DNA of 64,000 nucleotides from Anaerolineales bacterium (GTDB lineage Bacteria; Chloroflexota; Anaerolineae; Anaerolineales; Villigracilaceae): positions 81,435-145,434 of the forward strand of contig JADLBX010000032.1 of NCBI GenBank assembly GCA_020847435.1, in the 5' to 3' direction. A program made the translations under genes and the position numbers. How positions within the stretch are numbered: the stretch's first letter is position 1; the number at the start of each line of letters is the position of its first letter. Under the pieces are notes generated by a model. That model searched no databases. It saw only the letters and a list, made by a program, of their open reading frames with translations, and was not told the DNA's origin. Below are positions 17,656-26,013 of the stretch, piece by piece.

Positions 17656-18735
17656 TCAAACCGACCCAGCCAGTTGACCGCATCCCGCATGGATATCAAT
17701 CCCGCGCCTCATGCGGATCGTGCACGGAATCCCAGCCTGCTCCAGCGACTCTTTGAACTTTGCCGCTCTTTCGCGTGATGTGGCTTGACCGCTGTAGCCC
17801 GTAGTGGGGTTGAGGGGGATGGCATTCACATGACACAACAAACCTTTGAGCCGCGCGGCGAGTCTCTTTGCGACTTCAGGCGAATCATTGACTTCGTTTA
17901 TCAACGCCCACTCGAATGTGACTCGCCGATGTGTCTGCGCGACGTAATATTTGCAGGCTTCGATCACATCGTCAATTTTATAGCGTTTATTCACAGGCAA
18001 CATCGCCACGCGTGATTCGTCATCCGCCGCGTGGAGGGAGATGGCGAGGTTCACTTGTCGCTTCTCGTCCGCGAAGCGCCGAATTTGGGGGACCAGCCCC
18101 ACCGTCGAGATGGTGAAGCGGCGCGCGCCGAAGTTGAATCCGCTCGGGTCGTTGAGTCGGTCAATCGCCGCCATCGTGTTGTCGTAGTTATGAAAAGGTT
18201 CGCCCATGCCCATGAGGACGATATTCGTCACCGATTCGTTCGCATCTTTCAACATGCGGGCGTAATACAAAACTTGCGCGACGATCTCGCCGCTGGAAAG
18301 ATGCCGCTTGAAACCCATTTGCCCCGTCGCGCAGAATACGCATCCCATCGCGCAACCCGCCTGCGTGGATATGCAAAGCGTTCGCCGATTTTTTGCGCCG
18401 CGCCCAGTGGGGGAGCCAGTGATTTGCGGGTTATCTGCCGGGTCGCCGTATCTCATCAACACGGCTTCGATTAAATTTTTATCGGGAAGTTGAAAAAGTG
18501 TCTTGCGTGTAAAGCCATCGGACGAATCAAGATACGTGTTGACTTTGAACGGCATGAACGAAAGATTTTCTTCCAACTTCGTTCGCAGGGATTTTGACAA
18601 ATTCGTGAATTGGTCTGGCGAATCGTACAAATGCTGATACAAGCCCTGCCAGATTTGCTTCGCGCGATAGGCTGGTTCGTCCCATTCTTGCAATAAGTTT
18701 GCGATCGAATCTAAATCGAGATCGTAAATTAACAT
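17656..18735 (-). CDS. rlmN: Dual-specificity rRNA/tRNA adenine-C2 methyltransferase RlmN
   Basis: 359 residues. A radical-SAM enzyme that methylates A2503 of 23S rRNA and A37 of some tRNAs. The CxxxCxxC cluster motif is CAMGCVFC, followed by MGMGEP and NLAISLHA. The catalytic C-terminal cysteine is in GIDIHAGCGQL. The ATG at 18735 starts 2 bp after the stop codon of the phosphatase gene, so both are in one operon. An upstream TTG would add two residues but is less likely. A small lineage-specific insertion near residues 107-115 (TGSPTGRGAKNR) precedes the catalytic core. Confidence 0.95.
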   Translation of the reverse strand: MLIYDLDLDSIANLLQEWDEPAYRAKQIWQGLYQHLYDSPDQFTNLSKSLRTKLEENLSFMPFKVNTYLDSSDGFTRKTLFQLPDKNLIEAVLMRYGDPADNPQITGSPTGRGAKNRRTLCISTQAGCAMGCVFCATGQMGFKRHLSSGEIVAQVLYYARMLKDANESVTNIVLMGMGEPFHNYDNTMAAIDRLNDPSGFNFGARRFTISTVGLVPQIRRFADEKRQVNLAISLHAADDESRVAMLPVNKRYKIDDVIEACKYYVAQTHRRVTFEWALINEVNDSPEVAKRLAARLKGLLCHVNAIPLNPTTGYSGQATSRERAAKFKESLEQAGIPCTIRMRRGIDIHAGCGQLAGSV

Positions 18736-18737
18736 GT

Positions 18738-19523
18738 TCAACTAACCAAACTTGCGAGATCATTTGTGATGATATCAATTTTCGGCGCCCACGCCTCCGC
18801 TTGCTCACGGGTGGACACGCCGCTCAGCGCCAACGCGCACGGACAGCCAACCGCCTGACCTGCCGCGATGTCAGTCTCAAGCCTATCGCCGACGACGAGA
18901 GTTTCATCTATGTCCGCGCCGAGTCGTTCGAGCGCGAGTTCCATCATGAACGGAAACGGCTTGCCCGCATAAATTGGCTCGACGTTCGTCGCCGTGGTGA
19001 TAACCGAAATCCACGCGCCCGCGCCTGGGATTTCTCCGCGCGGGGTGGGGAAGGTCTTGTCGGGATTTGTCGCGTAAAACGGGACGCCGCGCCGCACGAG
19101 CAACGTGGCTTCGCGCATCTTCTCGAAATTGATTTCGCGGTCAATGCCCATCGCAACGATTTGCGCCTCCTCTGCAGACTCGACGGATAAAATCTCGAAT
19201 CCCTTTTCCTCCAAAGCGACGCGCATCCCATCTTCGCCGATCATAAATATTTTCGTCCCGCGCTCAAAAGTGTGACCGAGCAAGTGCGCCAACCCCTGCG
19301 CCGATGTGATAACTTGTTGCGTCGAAACATGCACGCCAAGTTTTTCCAGCGTCGTCACATATTGCTCGGGCGTTTTTGTCCCGTTGTTGGTGGCGAAGAC
19401 GTAATTCAATCCTTGGGCTTCGATGCGTTTAAAAATTTCAGGCAAATCGCCGATCGGCGCGTCCGACCGCCAGATCACGCCGTCCATGTCGAGGATGAGG
19501 GCTTTGATATTCGATGGCAACAT
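18738..19523 (-). CDS. HAD-IIA family phosphatase (NagD-like)
   Basis: 261 residues. HAD motif I LDMDGVIW (Asp nucleophile at residue 11), motif II FATNNGTKT, a C2 cap domain, and motif IV VVGDRLETDIAAG. NagD-like enzymes dephosphorylate small sugar or nucleotide phosphates and often serve as housekeeping detox enzymes. The exact substrate is not visible. It is cotranscribed with rlmN and is separated from clpP by a terminator. Confidence 0.9.
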   Translation of the reverse strand: MLPSNIKALILDMDGVIWRSDAPIGDLPEIFKRIEAQGLNYVFATNNGTKTPEQYVTTLEKLGVHVSTQQVITSAQGLAHLLGHTFERGTKIFMIGEDGMRVALEEKGFEILSVESAEEAQIVAMGIDREINFEKMREATLLVRRGVPFYATNPDKTFPTPRGEIPGAGAWISVITTATNVEPIYAGKPFPFMMELALERLGADIDETLVVGDRLETDIAAGQAVGCPCALALSGVSTREQAEAWAPKIDIITNDLASLVS

Positions 19524-19540
19524 AGTCCGCGATTATAACG

Positions 19541-19574
19541 TCAAACAAACAGCCCGCTGATTTCTCAGCGGGCT
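19541..19574 (-). terminator. Intrinsic terminator after clpP
   Basis: Minus strand: AGCCCGCTGA-GAAA-TCAGCGGGCT followed by GTTTGTTTGA. It lies between the clpP stop and the phosphatase start. Confidence 0.9.
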
Positions 19575-19611
19575 TCCGACCACAAGACTATTCGACGAGC
19601 AGACTAGCAGG

Positions 19612-20220
19612 CTACTTAACTTTCTCTGGCATCTCCAACACCTGGTCAACCAATCCGTATTCAACGGCTTGCTTCGCCTCGAGATAGTAATCGCGGTCGC
19701 TGTCGCGTTCGATCACTTCGAGCGGCTGGTTGGTATGCTTTGCAAGAATACCGAGCAACAAAGCCTTCAAACGCAGGATCTGCTTGGCTTGAATCTCAAT
19801 GTCAGTCGCTTGCCCTTGCGCGCCGCCGAGAGGTTGGTGCATGTGGATTGTCGCGTTCGGCAGGGCGTAGCGCCTGCCTTTCGTGCCAGCCGCCAGCAAC
19901 ACGGTCCCGAACGACGCGGTGACTCCGACCGCGACCGTGCTGATCGGGTTCGAGATCATCTGCATCGTGTCGTAGATCGCCAGCCCCGCGTAGATCACGC
20001 CGCCTGGCGAATTGATGTACATCTGAATTTCTTTTTCAGGGTCTTCGTGATTCAAAAACAGCAACTGCGCCACGATCACATTCGCCACTTGATCGTCAAT
20101 CGGCGTGCCGAGAAAAATGATGCGCTCTTTGAGCAACAGCGAGTAAATGTCATACGCGCGCTCGCCGCGACCCGTATTTTCCACAACCATCGGAACAATG
20201 TTTTTGAAATTGGGTATCAT
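19612..20220 (-). CDS. clpP: ATP-dependent Clp protease proteolytic subunit
   Basis: 202 residues. Forms the 14-mer serine protease chamber that works with ClpX or ClpA. The catalytic triad is Ser103 ([14 protein letters not shown]), His128 (IHMHQP) and Asp177 (RDSDRD), with spacing identical to the family standard. YINSPGG forms the oxyanion region. It follows tig by 53 bp in the common order tig-clpP. No clpX is visible downstream. AGGAG precedes the ATG. Confidence 0.97.
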   Translation of the reverse strand: MIPNFKNIVPMVVENTGRGERAYDIYSLLLKERIIFLGTPIDDQVANVIVAQLLFLNHEDPEKEIQMYINSPGGVIYAGLAIYDTMQMISNPISTVAVGVTASFGTVLLAAGTKGRRYALPNATIHMHQPLGGAQGQATDIEIQAKQILRLKALLLGILAKHTNQPLEVIERDSDRDYYLEAKQAVEYGLVDQVLEMPEKVK

Positions 20221-20273
20221 TTCTTGTCTCCTTTAAATTGCGACGATGATACTGTTCGTGTATTGGATTTTCA

Positions 20274-21713
20274 TTAACTCTTTGTTTCGGCTTCGGATGA
20301 AGAGCCCGCTTCATTTGACGGGACGGCTGTCTCAGCCTCGGCGGCTTTCGCGTCCTCTTCCGCCTTCTTCGCGGCGGCTTCGGATTTTCGCTCCTCAGGC
20401 GATTTATACTCGCCCACCGCAATGGACTTCAACATGTCCAACGCTCGGCGTGTGAGCAAGCGGTTCGCCGATTCCATCGCCACCGCCTGCGCCAACTGCT
20501 GTTGACCCTTCTTGCCGCCGCGCACTTTGCCAAAATCCATGCCTTGCATGGCGAGCGCGTTCAACGTCTGGTTGAATTCATTGTCGAGCGATTCGTTGTC
20601 CACTTCGAGTTCTTCCTTGCGTACGATCTCATCGAGCATCAACGAACGCTCAAATCGTTTTTGTGCAACGGGCTTCGCTTCCTCTTCGATGAATTTCTCG
20701 CGCGTGGTATTTTGCAGTTTGAAATAAGTTTCCAGGTCCATGCCTTGATGTGAAAGGCGATGGGTCAGGTCTTCAAGCACGTGTTCGCCCTCGTGATCGA
20801 GCGCGGTCTGGTGATACTTGAAGGTCGCGCCCTCTTTGATCTTCTCGACCAAGTCAACGAAGTATTTGTCGTCGTAATTTGCCTGCGAGCGAGATTCCAC
20901 GTCTTTCGCCACGCTTTCGCGCAAGGCGTCGAGCGTCTCGCCCGCGCCGACGGTCTTCGCAAATTCATCGTCGAGTTCGGGCAAGGTTACCGCGCGGACG
21001 GTTTTCACGGTCACGGTCATTTCCGCGCTTTTTCCTTTTAACTCTTCGAGGTCGTGGTCGGCAGGGAATTCATGTGTAATCGTCTTTGTCTCGCCAGGCT
21101 TCATGCCCACAAGTTGTTTGGCGAACCCTGTAAAGGGCCATTCGGTCTCGCGATCCTCTTTGCGGACTACAGCCGCAAACCCCGTTCGCTTCAATTCCAC
21201 AGTTTCCGAGTCGACGTCCACCAAGACATAATCGCCCTCCTGTACTTCGCGCTCGACGGTTTCGGTTGTCGCGTACATTTGGCGCAATTCGTCCATCGCC
21301 GCGTCAACTTCCCCGTCGGCTGGACCCGTCCACTCGTAGGGCATTCGAATCGAATGATAGTCGCCCAAATCCACGGTGGGCGCGAGCGGCACTTTGAAGA
21401 TCAACTTCGGCGGGTCGAGCGATTCGATGTTTTCCAATCGCCCAGACGCGCCAGGTTCCACATCCGCTTCTTTGAGGATGTTCGAATATTCGGCGTCAAT
21501 GAAAAAATCAATGGCTTGTTCCACGATGGCTTGTTCGCCGTAATTCAATACGACCATGTGATACGGCGCTTTGCCGGGACGGAACCCCGCGATCTTGCCG
21601 CGTTCGGAAATTTTGCGCGCCGCGCGGCGCTTGTAGGTGTCCATCAATTCGGGTTCAACTTCAACCACAAGTTTCGCTTCGTGGTTCTCTTCGATTGTCT
21701 TTTCGATTTTCAA
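20274..21713 (-). CDS. tig: Trigger factor
   Basis: 479 residues. Ribosome-bound chaperone and peptidyl-prolyl isomerase. The ribosome-docking loop GKIAGFRPGKAP is near residue 42, the FKBP-type domain spans about 145-230 (VQEGDYVLVD...EWPFTGFAKQLVGMKPG), and the SurA-like helical C-domain follows. The tail (about 440-479) is a low-complexity Ala/Glu/Lys/Ser extension. I place the start at TTG 21713 because CGGAG lies 7 bp before it. The longer frame upstream translates a dispersed GGGAGAGGG repeat (SPSPQPSPKGRG) and is unlikely to be protein. Confidence 0.94.
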   Translation of the reverse strand: MKIEKTIEENHEAKLVVEVEPELMDTYKRRAARKISERGKIAGFRPGKAPYHMVVLNYGEQAIVEQAIDFFIDAEYSNILKEADVEPGASGRLENIESLDPPKLIFKVPLAPTVDLGDYHSIRMPYEWTGPADGEVDAAMDELRQMYATTETVEREVQEGDYVLVDVDSETVELKRTGFAAVVRKEDRETEWPFTGFAKQLVGMKPGETKTITHEFPADHDLEELKGKSAEMTVTVKTVRAVTLPELDDEFAKTVGAGETLDALRESVAKDVESRSQANYDDKYFVDLVEKIKEGATFKYHQTALDHEGEHVLEDLTHRLSHQGMDLETYFKLQNTTREKFIEEEAKPVAQKRFERSLMLDEIVRKEELEVDNESLDNEFNQTLNALAMQGMDFGKVRGGKKGQQQLAQAVAMESANRLLTRRALDMLKSIAVGEYKSPEERKSEAAAKKAEEDAKAAEAETAVPSNEAGSSSEAETKS

Positions 21714-21730
21714 TGTTTTCTCCGTAAAAC

Positions 21731-21768
21731 TCCCTCTCCCTTTGGGAGAGGGTTGGGGTGAGGGTGAG
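21731..21768. repeat. CCCTCTCCC...GGGAGAGGG repeat
   Basis: A short hairpin (CCCTCTCCC / GGGAGAGGG) with a following GTTGGGGTGAGGGTGAGG tail. The same unit occurs at 47244-47326. It sits between tRNA-Leu and tig. Confidence 0.75.
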
Positions 21769-21774
21769 GTCAAG

Positions 21775-21856
21775 TGGGGACGGAGAGGGTCGAACTCTCA
21801 AGCCTCGCGGCACAGCGTCCTAAGCGCTGCGTGTCTGCCAATTCCACCACGTCCCC
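21775..21856 (-). tRNA. tRNA-Leu (UAG)
   Basis: The minus strand folds as a class II tRNA. The acceptor stem GGGGACG pairs with CGTCCCC and the discriminator base is A. The anticodon stem CAGCG/CGCTG holds the loop CTTAGGA with anticodon TAG (reads CUN). There is a short variable arm and a GTTCGAC T-loop. CCA is not encoded. It lies directly upstream of tig in the same direction. Confidence 0.95.
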
Positions 21857-21903
21857 TTGCGGTGAATGCGGCGAAATTATACCTGCTAATTTACGATTTC
21901 TGA

Positions 21904-21931
21904 TTGACGAATTTATTTTGGTGAGTATAAT
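21904..21931 (+). promoter_or_regulatory. Sigma-70 type promoter at the head of the eut region
   Basis: TTGACG (21904-21909), 16-bp spacer, TATAAT (21926-21931). The expected start near 21938 is followed by TTGGAG and the TTG start at 21964. It could also drive the downstream eut genes. Confidence 0.75.
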
Positions 21932-21963
21932 CCAGCGCTTGATACATATCTTGGAGCATTCAT

Positions 21964-22368
21964 TTGAGTCGTCTCATCAAAATTGATACTGTTGGTAAAG
22001 ACCGAGCCCGTTTGTCGAAAGCCATCGTGTTGGCGGTGCGTGAGTTGGCGAGGCAGGCTGAGGTCACGAATGAAGCGAAAGACCTAGCGGCGTTCATCTC
22101 GCTGGCGCTGAAAACGATTTCCGAGGGCATCGACGCATCCGTAGCGGCGTGGGAGAAGCGCGATTATTGGGTCAAAGCCGACCGCTTCCGCATGGAGTGG
22201 ATGTGGACGGGGCAATATGCCGAAAAGATGAAGGTGGCTGTCCAAGCGGACGATTGGGCGAGCGTCGCCATGTTATCGGCGCAGATCGCCCAGAAGTTCG
22301 GCAAGGTGGAGATCGCCAAAAATCACAGATTGGGGAAACCGTGGGTGGGGGCGTATAAACAGTTGTAA
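21964..22368 (+). CDS. Conserved helical protein of unknown function
   Basis: 134 residues, almost entirely helical, with no membrane segment. Two aromatic-rich helices stand out (EKRDYWVKADRFRMEWMWTG). I do not recognise the family. The TTG start has GGAG 7 bp upstream and a consensus-like promoter 33 bp upstream. It is the first gene before eutN, 170 bp away across a repeat, so cotranscription with the eut genes is possible but there is no functional evidence. Confidence 0.65.
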   Translation: MSRLIKIDTVGKDRARLSKAIVLAVRELARQAEVTNEAKDLAAFISLALKTISEGIDASVAAWEKRDYWVKADRFRMEWMWTGQYAEKMKVAVQADDWASVAMLSAQIAQKFGKVEIAKNHRLGKPWVGAYKQL

Positions 22369-22432
22369 ACTTGTCACGCAACCGTGTGTTATGGTAAAGT
22401 AAACTGAGCAAGCCGAAGACACATTCTCTTTA

Positions 22433-22520
22433 AACCACAAAGGACACGAAGTACACCAAGGGGAAAGGCAATGCGCCTTGAGGGGATTAAACCTTCGTGA
22501 CCTTGGTGTCCTTCGTGGTA
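22433..22520. repeat. Inverted repeat between 21964 gene and eutN
   Basis: Outer arms ACCACAAAGGACACGAAG and CTTCGTGGT are joined by inner CACCAAGG / CCTTGGTG, giving a long imperfect hairpin. Related non-coding sequence (CCGCAAAG...CTTCGCGGT) occurs before the FNT gene. Confidence 0.7.
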
Positions 22521-22538
22521 AAGATTCTGGAGTCGATT

Positions 22539-22829
22539 ATGAAGATTGCGCTCGTCATCGGTTCGACCATTTCAACCATCAAGGATGAAGTGATACGGGG
22601 GCGGAAACTGCTCATCGTTCGGGATGCGGATACAGCGGGCAAACCGACGGGTGAGCCGTATATCGCCGTGGACACGGTCAGCGCAGGGACGGGGGATCTG
22701 GTGATGGTGACCGACGGTTCATCGGCTCGTTATACCAACCAAACCACCAACGCGCCCGTAGACGCGGTGATCGTCGGTGTGATTGATTCGCTGGAGTTGG
22801 GGGGGAAGGTGTCATATAGGAAGGAATAG
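22539..22829 (+). CDS. eutN: Microcompartment vertex protein EutN/CcmL
   Basis: 96 residues, the usual size. EutN/CcmL (BMC-P) proteins form the pentamers that cap the vertices of the shell. The family pattern is clear: N-terminal strand MKIALVIGSTISTIKD, KLLIVRD, YIAVDTVSAGTGDLVMVTDGSSARY, and PVDAVIVGVID near the C-terminus. The ATG at 22539 follows CTGGAG. It is the first recognised gene of the eut locus. Confidence 0.95.
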   Translation: MKIALVIGSTISTIKDEVIRGRKLLIVRDADTAGKPTGEPYIAVDTVSAGTGDLVMVTDGSSARYTNQTTNAPVDAVIVGVIDSLELGGKVSYRKE

Positions 22830-22832
22830 GAT

Positions 22833-22924
22833 ATGTCGTTGCGAGGGCGTGATCGTCCGCCCGAAGCAATCTCCTTGCAACTGGAGACTGCTTCGTCGGG
22901 CTAAAGCCCTCCTCGCAGCGACAT
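22833..22924. repeat. TCATTGCGAG-family inverted element
   Basis: Left end ATGTCGTTGCGAGG, internal GAAGCAATCTCC / GGAGACTGCTTCG, right end CTCGCAGCGACAT. It fills nearly the whole eutN-eutA spacer and ends 9 bp before the eutA ATG. Confidence 0.8.
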
Positions 22925-22933
22925 GAATTTTTT

Positions 22934-24409
22934 ATGGCAGACTCCCGCGACCTCCTCTCCGTCGGCGTAGACGTTGGCACGACCACGACTCAGATCGTCT
23001 TTTCACGCCTCAATTTGCAGGATGTGTCGCGGGCAGGACAGATTCCGAGAATCAACATTACCGATCGAAAGGTGATCTATCAAAGCCCAATCGTTTTCAC
23101 GCCGTTGATCGATTCGGAAACGATCGACGCCGACAGACTGAATCAACTTGTGCGAAGCGAGTATTCGTCCGCTGGCGTGGACCCGAGCCAGGTGGAGACG
23201 GGCGCGGTGATCATCACTGGCGAGACGGCGAAGAAAAAGAACGCGGATGAAATCCTGCGGGCGTTGTCGGGATTGGCGGGCGAGTTCGTCGTCAGCGTGG
23301 CGGGACCGAACGTTGAGAGTTTGATCGCAGGCAAGGGCGCGGGCGCGGCGCAATATTCACAGACGAATTTTGCGACCGTCACGAACGTGGACATCGGCGG
23401 CGGGAGCGCCAACAGCGCGACCTTCCGAAGCGGAGAATTGATCGGCGCGGCGGCGATGAATTACGGCGGACGGATTTTGGAGATCGATCACGCGACGGGC
23501 AAGGTGAGGCATATTGCTGAGCCTGCGAAGCACATCTTGACAGATTGCAATTTGGAATTAGTAATTGGTAATTCGCCCTCACTTGAAGAGTTGCGTCGTT
23601 TTACGGATCGCATGGCAGATATGACCGTTGAACTCATTGAAGGGACGAACTCGCCACTGGCGCGGAAGATTTATCTCACGCCGCCTGTGGGAGAGTCGGG
23701 TAAAGGCTCGGTGTTGATGTTCTCGGGCGGGATCGGGCATTATTATTACAATCCGATTCCGATCAACTCGGTGAGTGACGCGACGATTCACGATGATGTC
23801 GGTCCGTTGTTGGCGGAGTCGTTGCGGAAAAATGCCGCGCTGAACGCGTATTCGATTGTCCCGCCCGCTGAGACCGTCCGCGCGACGGTGCTGGGAGCCA
23901 GCACACAGACGGTGACGCTCTCAGGCTCAACAATCTGGGCAGAGAAAGAAATTTTGCCGTTGAAGAATGTGCCTGTGATTCGTCCTGCATTAGCAATCGC
24001 TGGTCGAGTAGCCGAAGGCGTATCGAGACCAGAGGGCATCAATGCAACAACTGTTTCAAATGCAATCTCCGATGCCGTCACCCGCTGGGACGTGAATCTC
24101 GCCACCGACCCGTTTGCGATTGCACTTGAACTTGACAGGTCATTGGATTACGAATCACTCACACAACTCGCCAACGGATTGAAAGATTTCGCCAACACCA
24201 TGCCCTCCGACCGTCCGTTGATCGCCATCATCGAACGAGACTACGCCCAAGCGCTCGGTCAAACCGTGAAGGGACTCGCTCCAAACCGTTCACTTCTCGT
24301 CATTGACCAGGTCGGCTTGTCCGAAGGCGATTACATTGACATCGGCGCTCCGTTGATGGACGGACGTGTCGTTCCATTGAGTGTGAAGACGTTGATTTTT
24401 TATCATTGA
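22934..24409 (+). CDS. eutA: Ethanolamine ammonia-lyase reactivating factor EutA
   Basis: 491 residues, actin/Hsp70-fold ATPase that swaps damaged cobalamin out of EutBC. Phosphate-1 motif GVDVGTTTTQIVFSRL at residues 11-26; phosphate-2 NVDIGGGSANSATFRSGEL at about 153-171; MFSGGIGHYY near 267. Two inserts come from repeats: LELVIGNS near residue 208 (TAATTGGTAATTC type) and AGRVAEGVSRPEG near residues 356-368, which is the GGTCGAGTAG element at 24001-24031. It has no ribosome site better than a weak AT-rich leader. The 3' end of this gene is partly duplicated after the transposase (25190-25220). Confidence 0.93.
   Translation: MADSRDLLSVGVDVGTTTTQIVFSRLNLQDVSRAGQIPRINITDRKVIYQSPIVFTPLIDSETIDADRLNQLVRSEYSSAGVDPSQVETGAVIITGETAKKKNADEILRALSGLAGEFVVSVAGPNVESLIAGKGAGAAQYSQTNFATVTNVDIGGGSANSATFRSGELIGAAAMNYGGRILEIDHATGKVRHIAEPAKHILTDCNLELVIGNSPSLEELRRFTDRMADMTVELIEGTNSPLARKIYLTPPVGESGKGSVLMFSGGIGHYYYNPIPINSVSDATIHDDVGPLLAESLRKNAALNAYSIVPPAETVRATVLGASTQTVTLSGSTIWAEKEILPLKNVPVIRPALAIAGRVAEGVSRPEGINATTVSNAISDAVTRWDVNLATDPFAIALELDRSLDYESLTQLANGLKDFANTMPSDRPLIAIIERDYAQALGQTVKGLAPNRSLLVIDQVGLSEGDYIDIGAPLMDGRVVPLSVKTLIFYH
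24001..24031. repeat. GGTCGAGTAG-family element inside eutA
   Basis: TGGTCGAGTAG...CGTATCGAGACCA forms a hairpin with a short loop. It is translated in frame within EutA. The same unit is intergenic at many places in the window (for example 33997-34045). Confidence 0.8.
24377..24407 (+). repeat. 31-bp direct repeat, copy 1 (3' end of eutA)
   Basis: This stretch encodes the last residues of EutA (LSVKTLIFYH) and is identical base for base to 25190-25220 on the other side of the transposase segment. Confidence 0.9.
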
Positions 24410-24448
24410 CCTATGGATGGTATTCGTTTGCAATTCCGATTGAGTGGG

Positions 24449-24553
24449 GCTAAAGCCGCCTGCTCAGTGCATGGAAGCCCATCGGGCTTGCCCAACAGAG
24501 TCCGCTTCAGCGGACTTTCACGAACTGAGGCAGGGATTTATCCCGCCGAAACA
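24449..24553. repeat. REP-like cluster left of the transposase
   Basis: Three small hairpins in a row: AGCCC-atc-GGGCT, GTCCGC-ttca-GCGGAC and GGGATTTATCCC, starting with GGGGCTAAAGCC. The same ordered set occurs at 25057-25185 on the right side of the transposase gene. Confidence 0.85.
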
Positions 24554-24631
24554 CCGCCATGGATGAGCGCATTGGTCCCTTGAGCGTTATGATGTTGATT
24601 GTCTTATCATCATGAAAAAAGGAATTCTAAA

Positions 24632-25054
24632 TTGACCTACTGGCGGCTTCACTATCATCTCATCTGGGCGACGTTTGAACGCGAGCCGAGTCTTACGCCA
24701 GAACGTGAGAAGATATTCTATGGAGTACTGTACAACAAGGCGAACGAATTAGGAGTGAAAATCCATGCGGCAGGTAATATTATTGAACATGCTCACGTGG
24801 TTGCTTCAATCCCGCCGAAACTTGCCGTGGCTGACTGTGTTCGTCATCTCAAAGGAGCGAGCTCGTATGCCATCAATCACATGCCAGGCAGTGATGGAAA
24901 TTTCAGATGGCAGGGCGGGTACGGCGCGATAAGCATTGGTGAACGCTCGCTGGAATCGGTCAAGGAATATGCCGCAAAACAGAAGGAACATCATCGTGAA
25001 AACAGGCTCATTGATATTTACGAACGGATTGACGAGGATGAAGATGACGTATGA
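24632..25054 (+). CDS. REP-associated tyrosine transposase (IS200/IS605 Y1 family)
   Basis: 140 residues. A single-strand HUH transposase: the metal-binding HxH is in IIEHAHVVASIP, and the likely nucleophilic tyrosine is in SVKEYAAKQKEHH near the C-terminus. FRWQGGYGAISIGE is a family landmark. The TTG at 24632 is preferred because AAAAAAGGA precedes it; a TTG at 24599 is possible but lacks a ribosome site. REP-like palindrome clusters flank both sides in the same orientation, as in domesticated RAYT/REPtron units. It interrupts the eut gene order between eutA and eutB. Confidence 0.9.
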   Translation: MTYWRLHYHLIWATFEREPSLTPEREKIFYGVLYNKANELGVKIHAAGNIIEHAHVVASIPPKLAVADCVRHLKGASSYAINHMPGSDGNFRWQGGYGAISIGERSLESVKEYAAKQKEHHRENRLIDIYERIDEDEDDV

Positions 25055-25056
25055 TT

Positions 25057-25185
25057 GGGATAGAGCGGGGCTAAAGCCACCTGCTCAGTACGTGAAAGCC
25101 CTTCGGGCTCGCACTCGCGACGACCGCTCGGAGTCCGCTTCAGCGGACTTCCACGAACTGAGGCAGGGATTTATCCCGCCGACGT
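25057..25185. repeat. REP-like cluster right of the transposase
   Basis: Repeats the left cluster: GGGGCTAAAGCC, AGCCC-ttc-GGGCT, GTCCGC-ttca-GCGGAC, GGGATTTATCCC. It is slightly longer than the left copy because of an extra GCACTCGCGACGACCGCTCG segment. Confidence 0.85.
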
Positions 25186-25189
25186 CCCG

Positions 25190-25220
25190 TTGAGTGTGAA
25201 GACGTTGATTTTTTATCATT
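25190..25220 (+). repeat. 31-bp direct repeat, copy 2 (eutA-tail remnant)
   Basis: Identical to 24377-24407. One codon further upstream it still reads as the EutA C-terminus (VPLSVKTLIFYH then stop), with CCG for CCA and TAA for TGA, so it looks like a remnant of a second eutA 3' end. Confidence 0.85.
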
Positions 25221-25237
25221 AATGATGCTAAGCAAAT

Positions 25238-25891
25238 ATGCGATTATCACTTAAAGAAGCCGAGTTCTTCTCCAGTATCAAAGCAGGTGATGTAAACGCC
25301 GTAAAACTTGCTTTACAGCCCGAACCTTATCTTATTGAATATCAAGATGAGATCGGCAAAACACCTTTACATCTCGCTGTAGAGAATGCATCTGTTGCGA
25401 TGGTTAAATTGTTAGTATCAATGGGCGCAAAAGTGGAAATCATTGATGACGAAGGCAGGACTCCGCTACATGTGGCGATTGGGAAGTGTTTGGAAAGTTA
25501 TTCAATTGAGCGAGATAAGTTTATTCAGATTGCCACAATACTTTTGCAGTCAGGCGCTGACGTCAATTCACTAGATAAATCTAATCTGTCTTCTTTACAT
25601 CATGCCGCAATTTTAGGCGACAAGGAGATCGTAACCCTTCTCGTTGAGAAAGGCGCAAATATAAATTTGAGAGGCGCAAAAGGATTTACCCCTCTTCATT
25701 GGGCGTTGTGTGCAAATATTGAAACGCGTGATATTCAGAAGCATTTGGACGCCATCGAAGCCCTGATAAACTTTGGCGCTGATGTAACTGCCAAAACACA
25801 AAATGGTGAGACTCCATTGGTTGTTTCAAATAAACATAACCCTGGGCGTTCACAGCTGCTTCAATTGCTGAAGAATTTTGGTGCAGAATAA
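25238..25891 (+). CDS. Ankyrin-repeat protein
   Basis: 217 residues, about five to six ankyrin repeats with the GKTPLHLAVENASVAMVKLLVSMGA pattern repeated through residues 38-200. It has no signal peptide, membrane span or enzyme domain. Ankyrin stacks bind proteins. The gene is visibly richer in A and T than the eut genes around it and has only a weak ribosome site. Together with the adjacent transposase this points to an acquired insertion within the eut locus rather than an eut function. Confidence 0.85.
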   Translation: MRLSLKEAEFFSSIKAGDVNAVKLALQPEPYLIEYQDEIGKTPLHLAVENASVAMVKLLVSMGAKVEIIDDEGRTPLHVAIGKCLESYSIERDKFIQIATILLQSGADVNSLDKSNLSSLHHAAILGDKEIVTLLVEKGANINLRGAKGFTPLHWALCANIETRDIQKHLDAIEALINFGADVTAKTQNGETPLVVSNKHNPGRSQLLQLLKNFGAE

Positions 25892-26013
25892 ATAATAAAA
25901 AGGAATCTTCTATCACTTCGGGCTACTCAACCACCGTATAGAAATGAATCTTTCCACTTTCCTTCTTTCTTCTTTCATCTTTCCTAATTCATCCTTCATC
26001 CTTTGGTGAACAC

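Noticed and set aside
21714..21773. Longer N-terminus for trigger factor
   Set aside because: It would translate a dispersed GGGAGAGGG repeat; the TTG at 21713 has CGGAG at the right distance and gives the usual family start.
21857..22538. Cobalamin riboswitch ahead of the eut locus
   Set aside because: B12-dependent lyase genes often have one, but I find no B12-box-like core between the promoter and eutN.
24599..24631. Earlier TTG start for the transposase
   Set aside because: No ribosome site precedes it, while AAAAAAGGA precedes the TTG at 24632.
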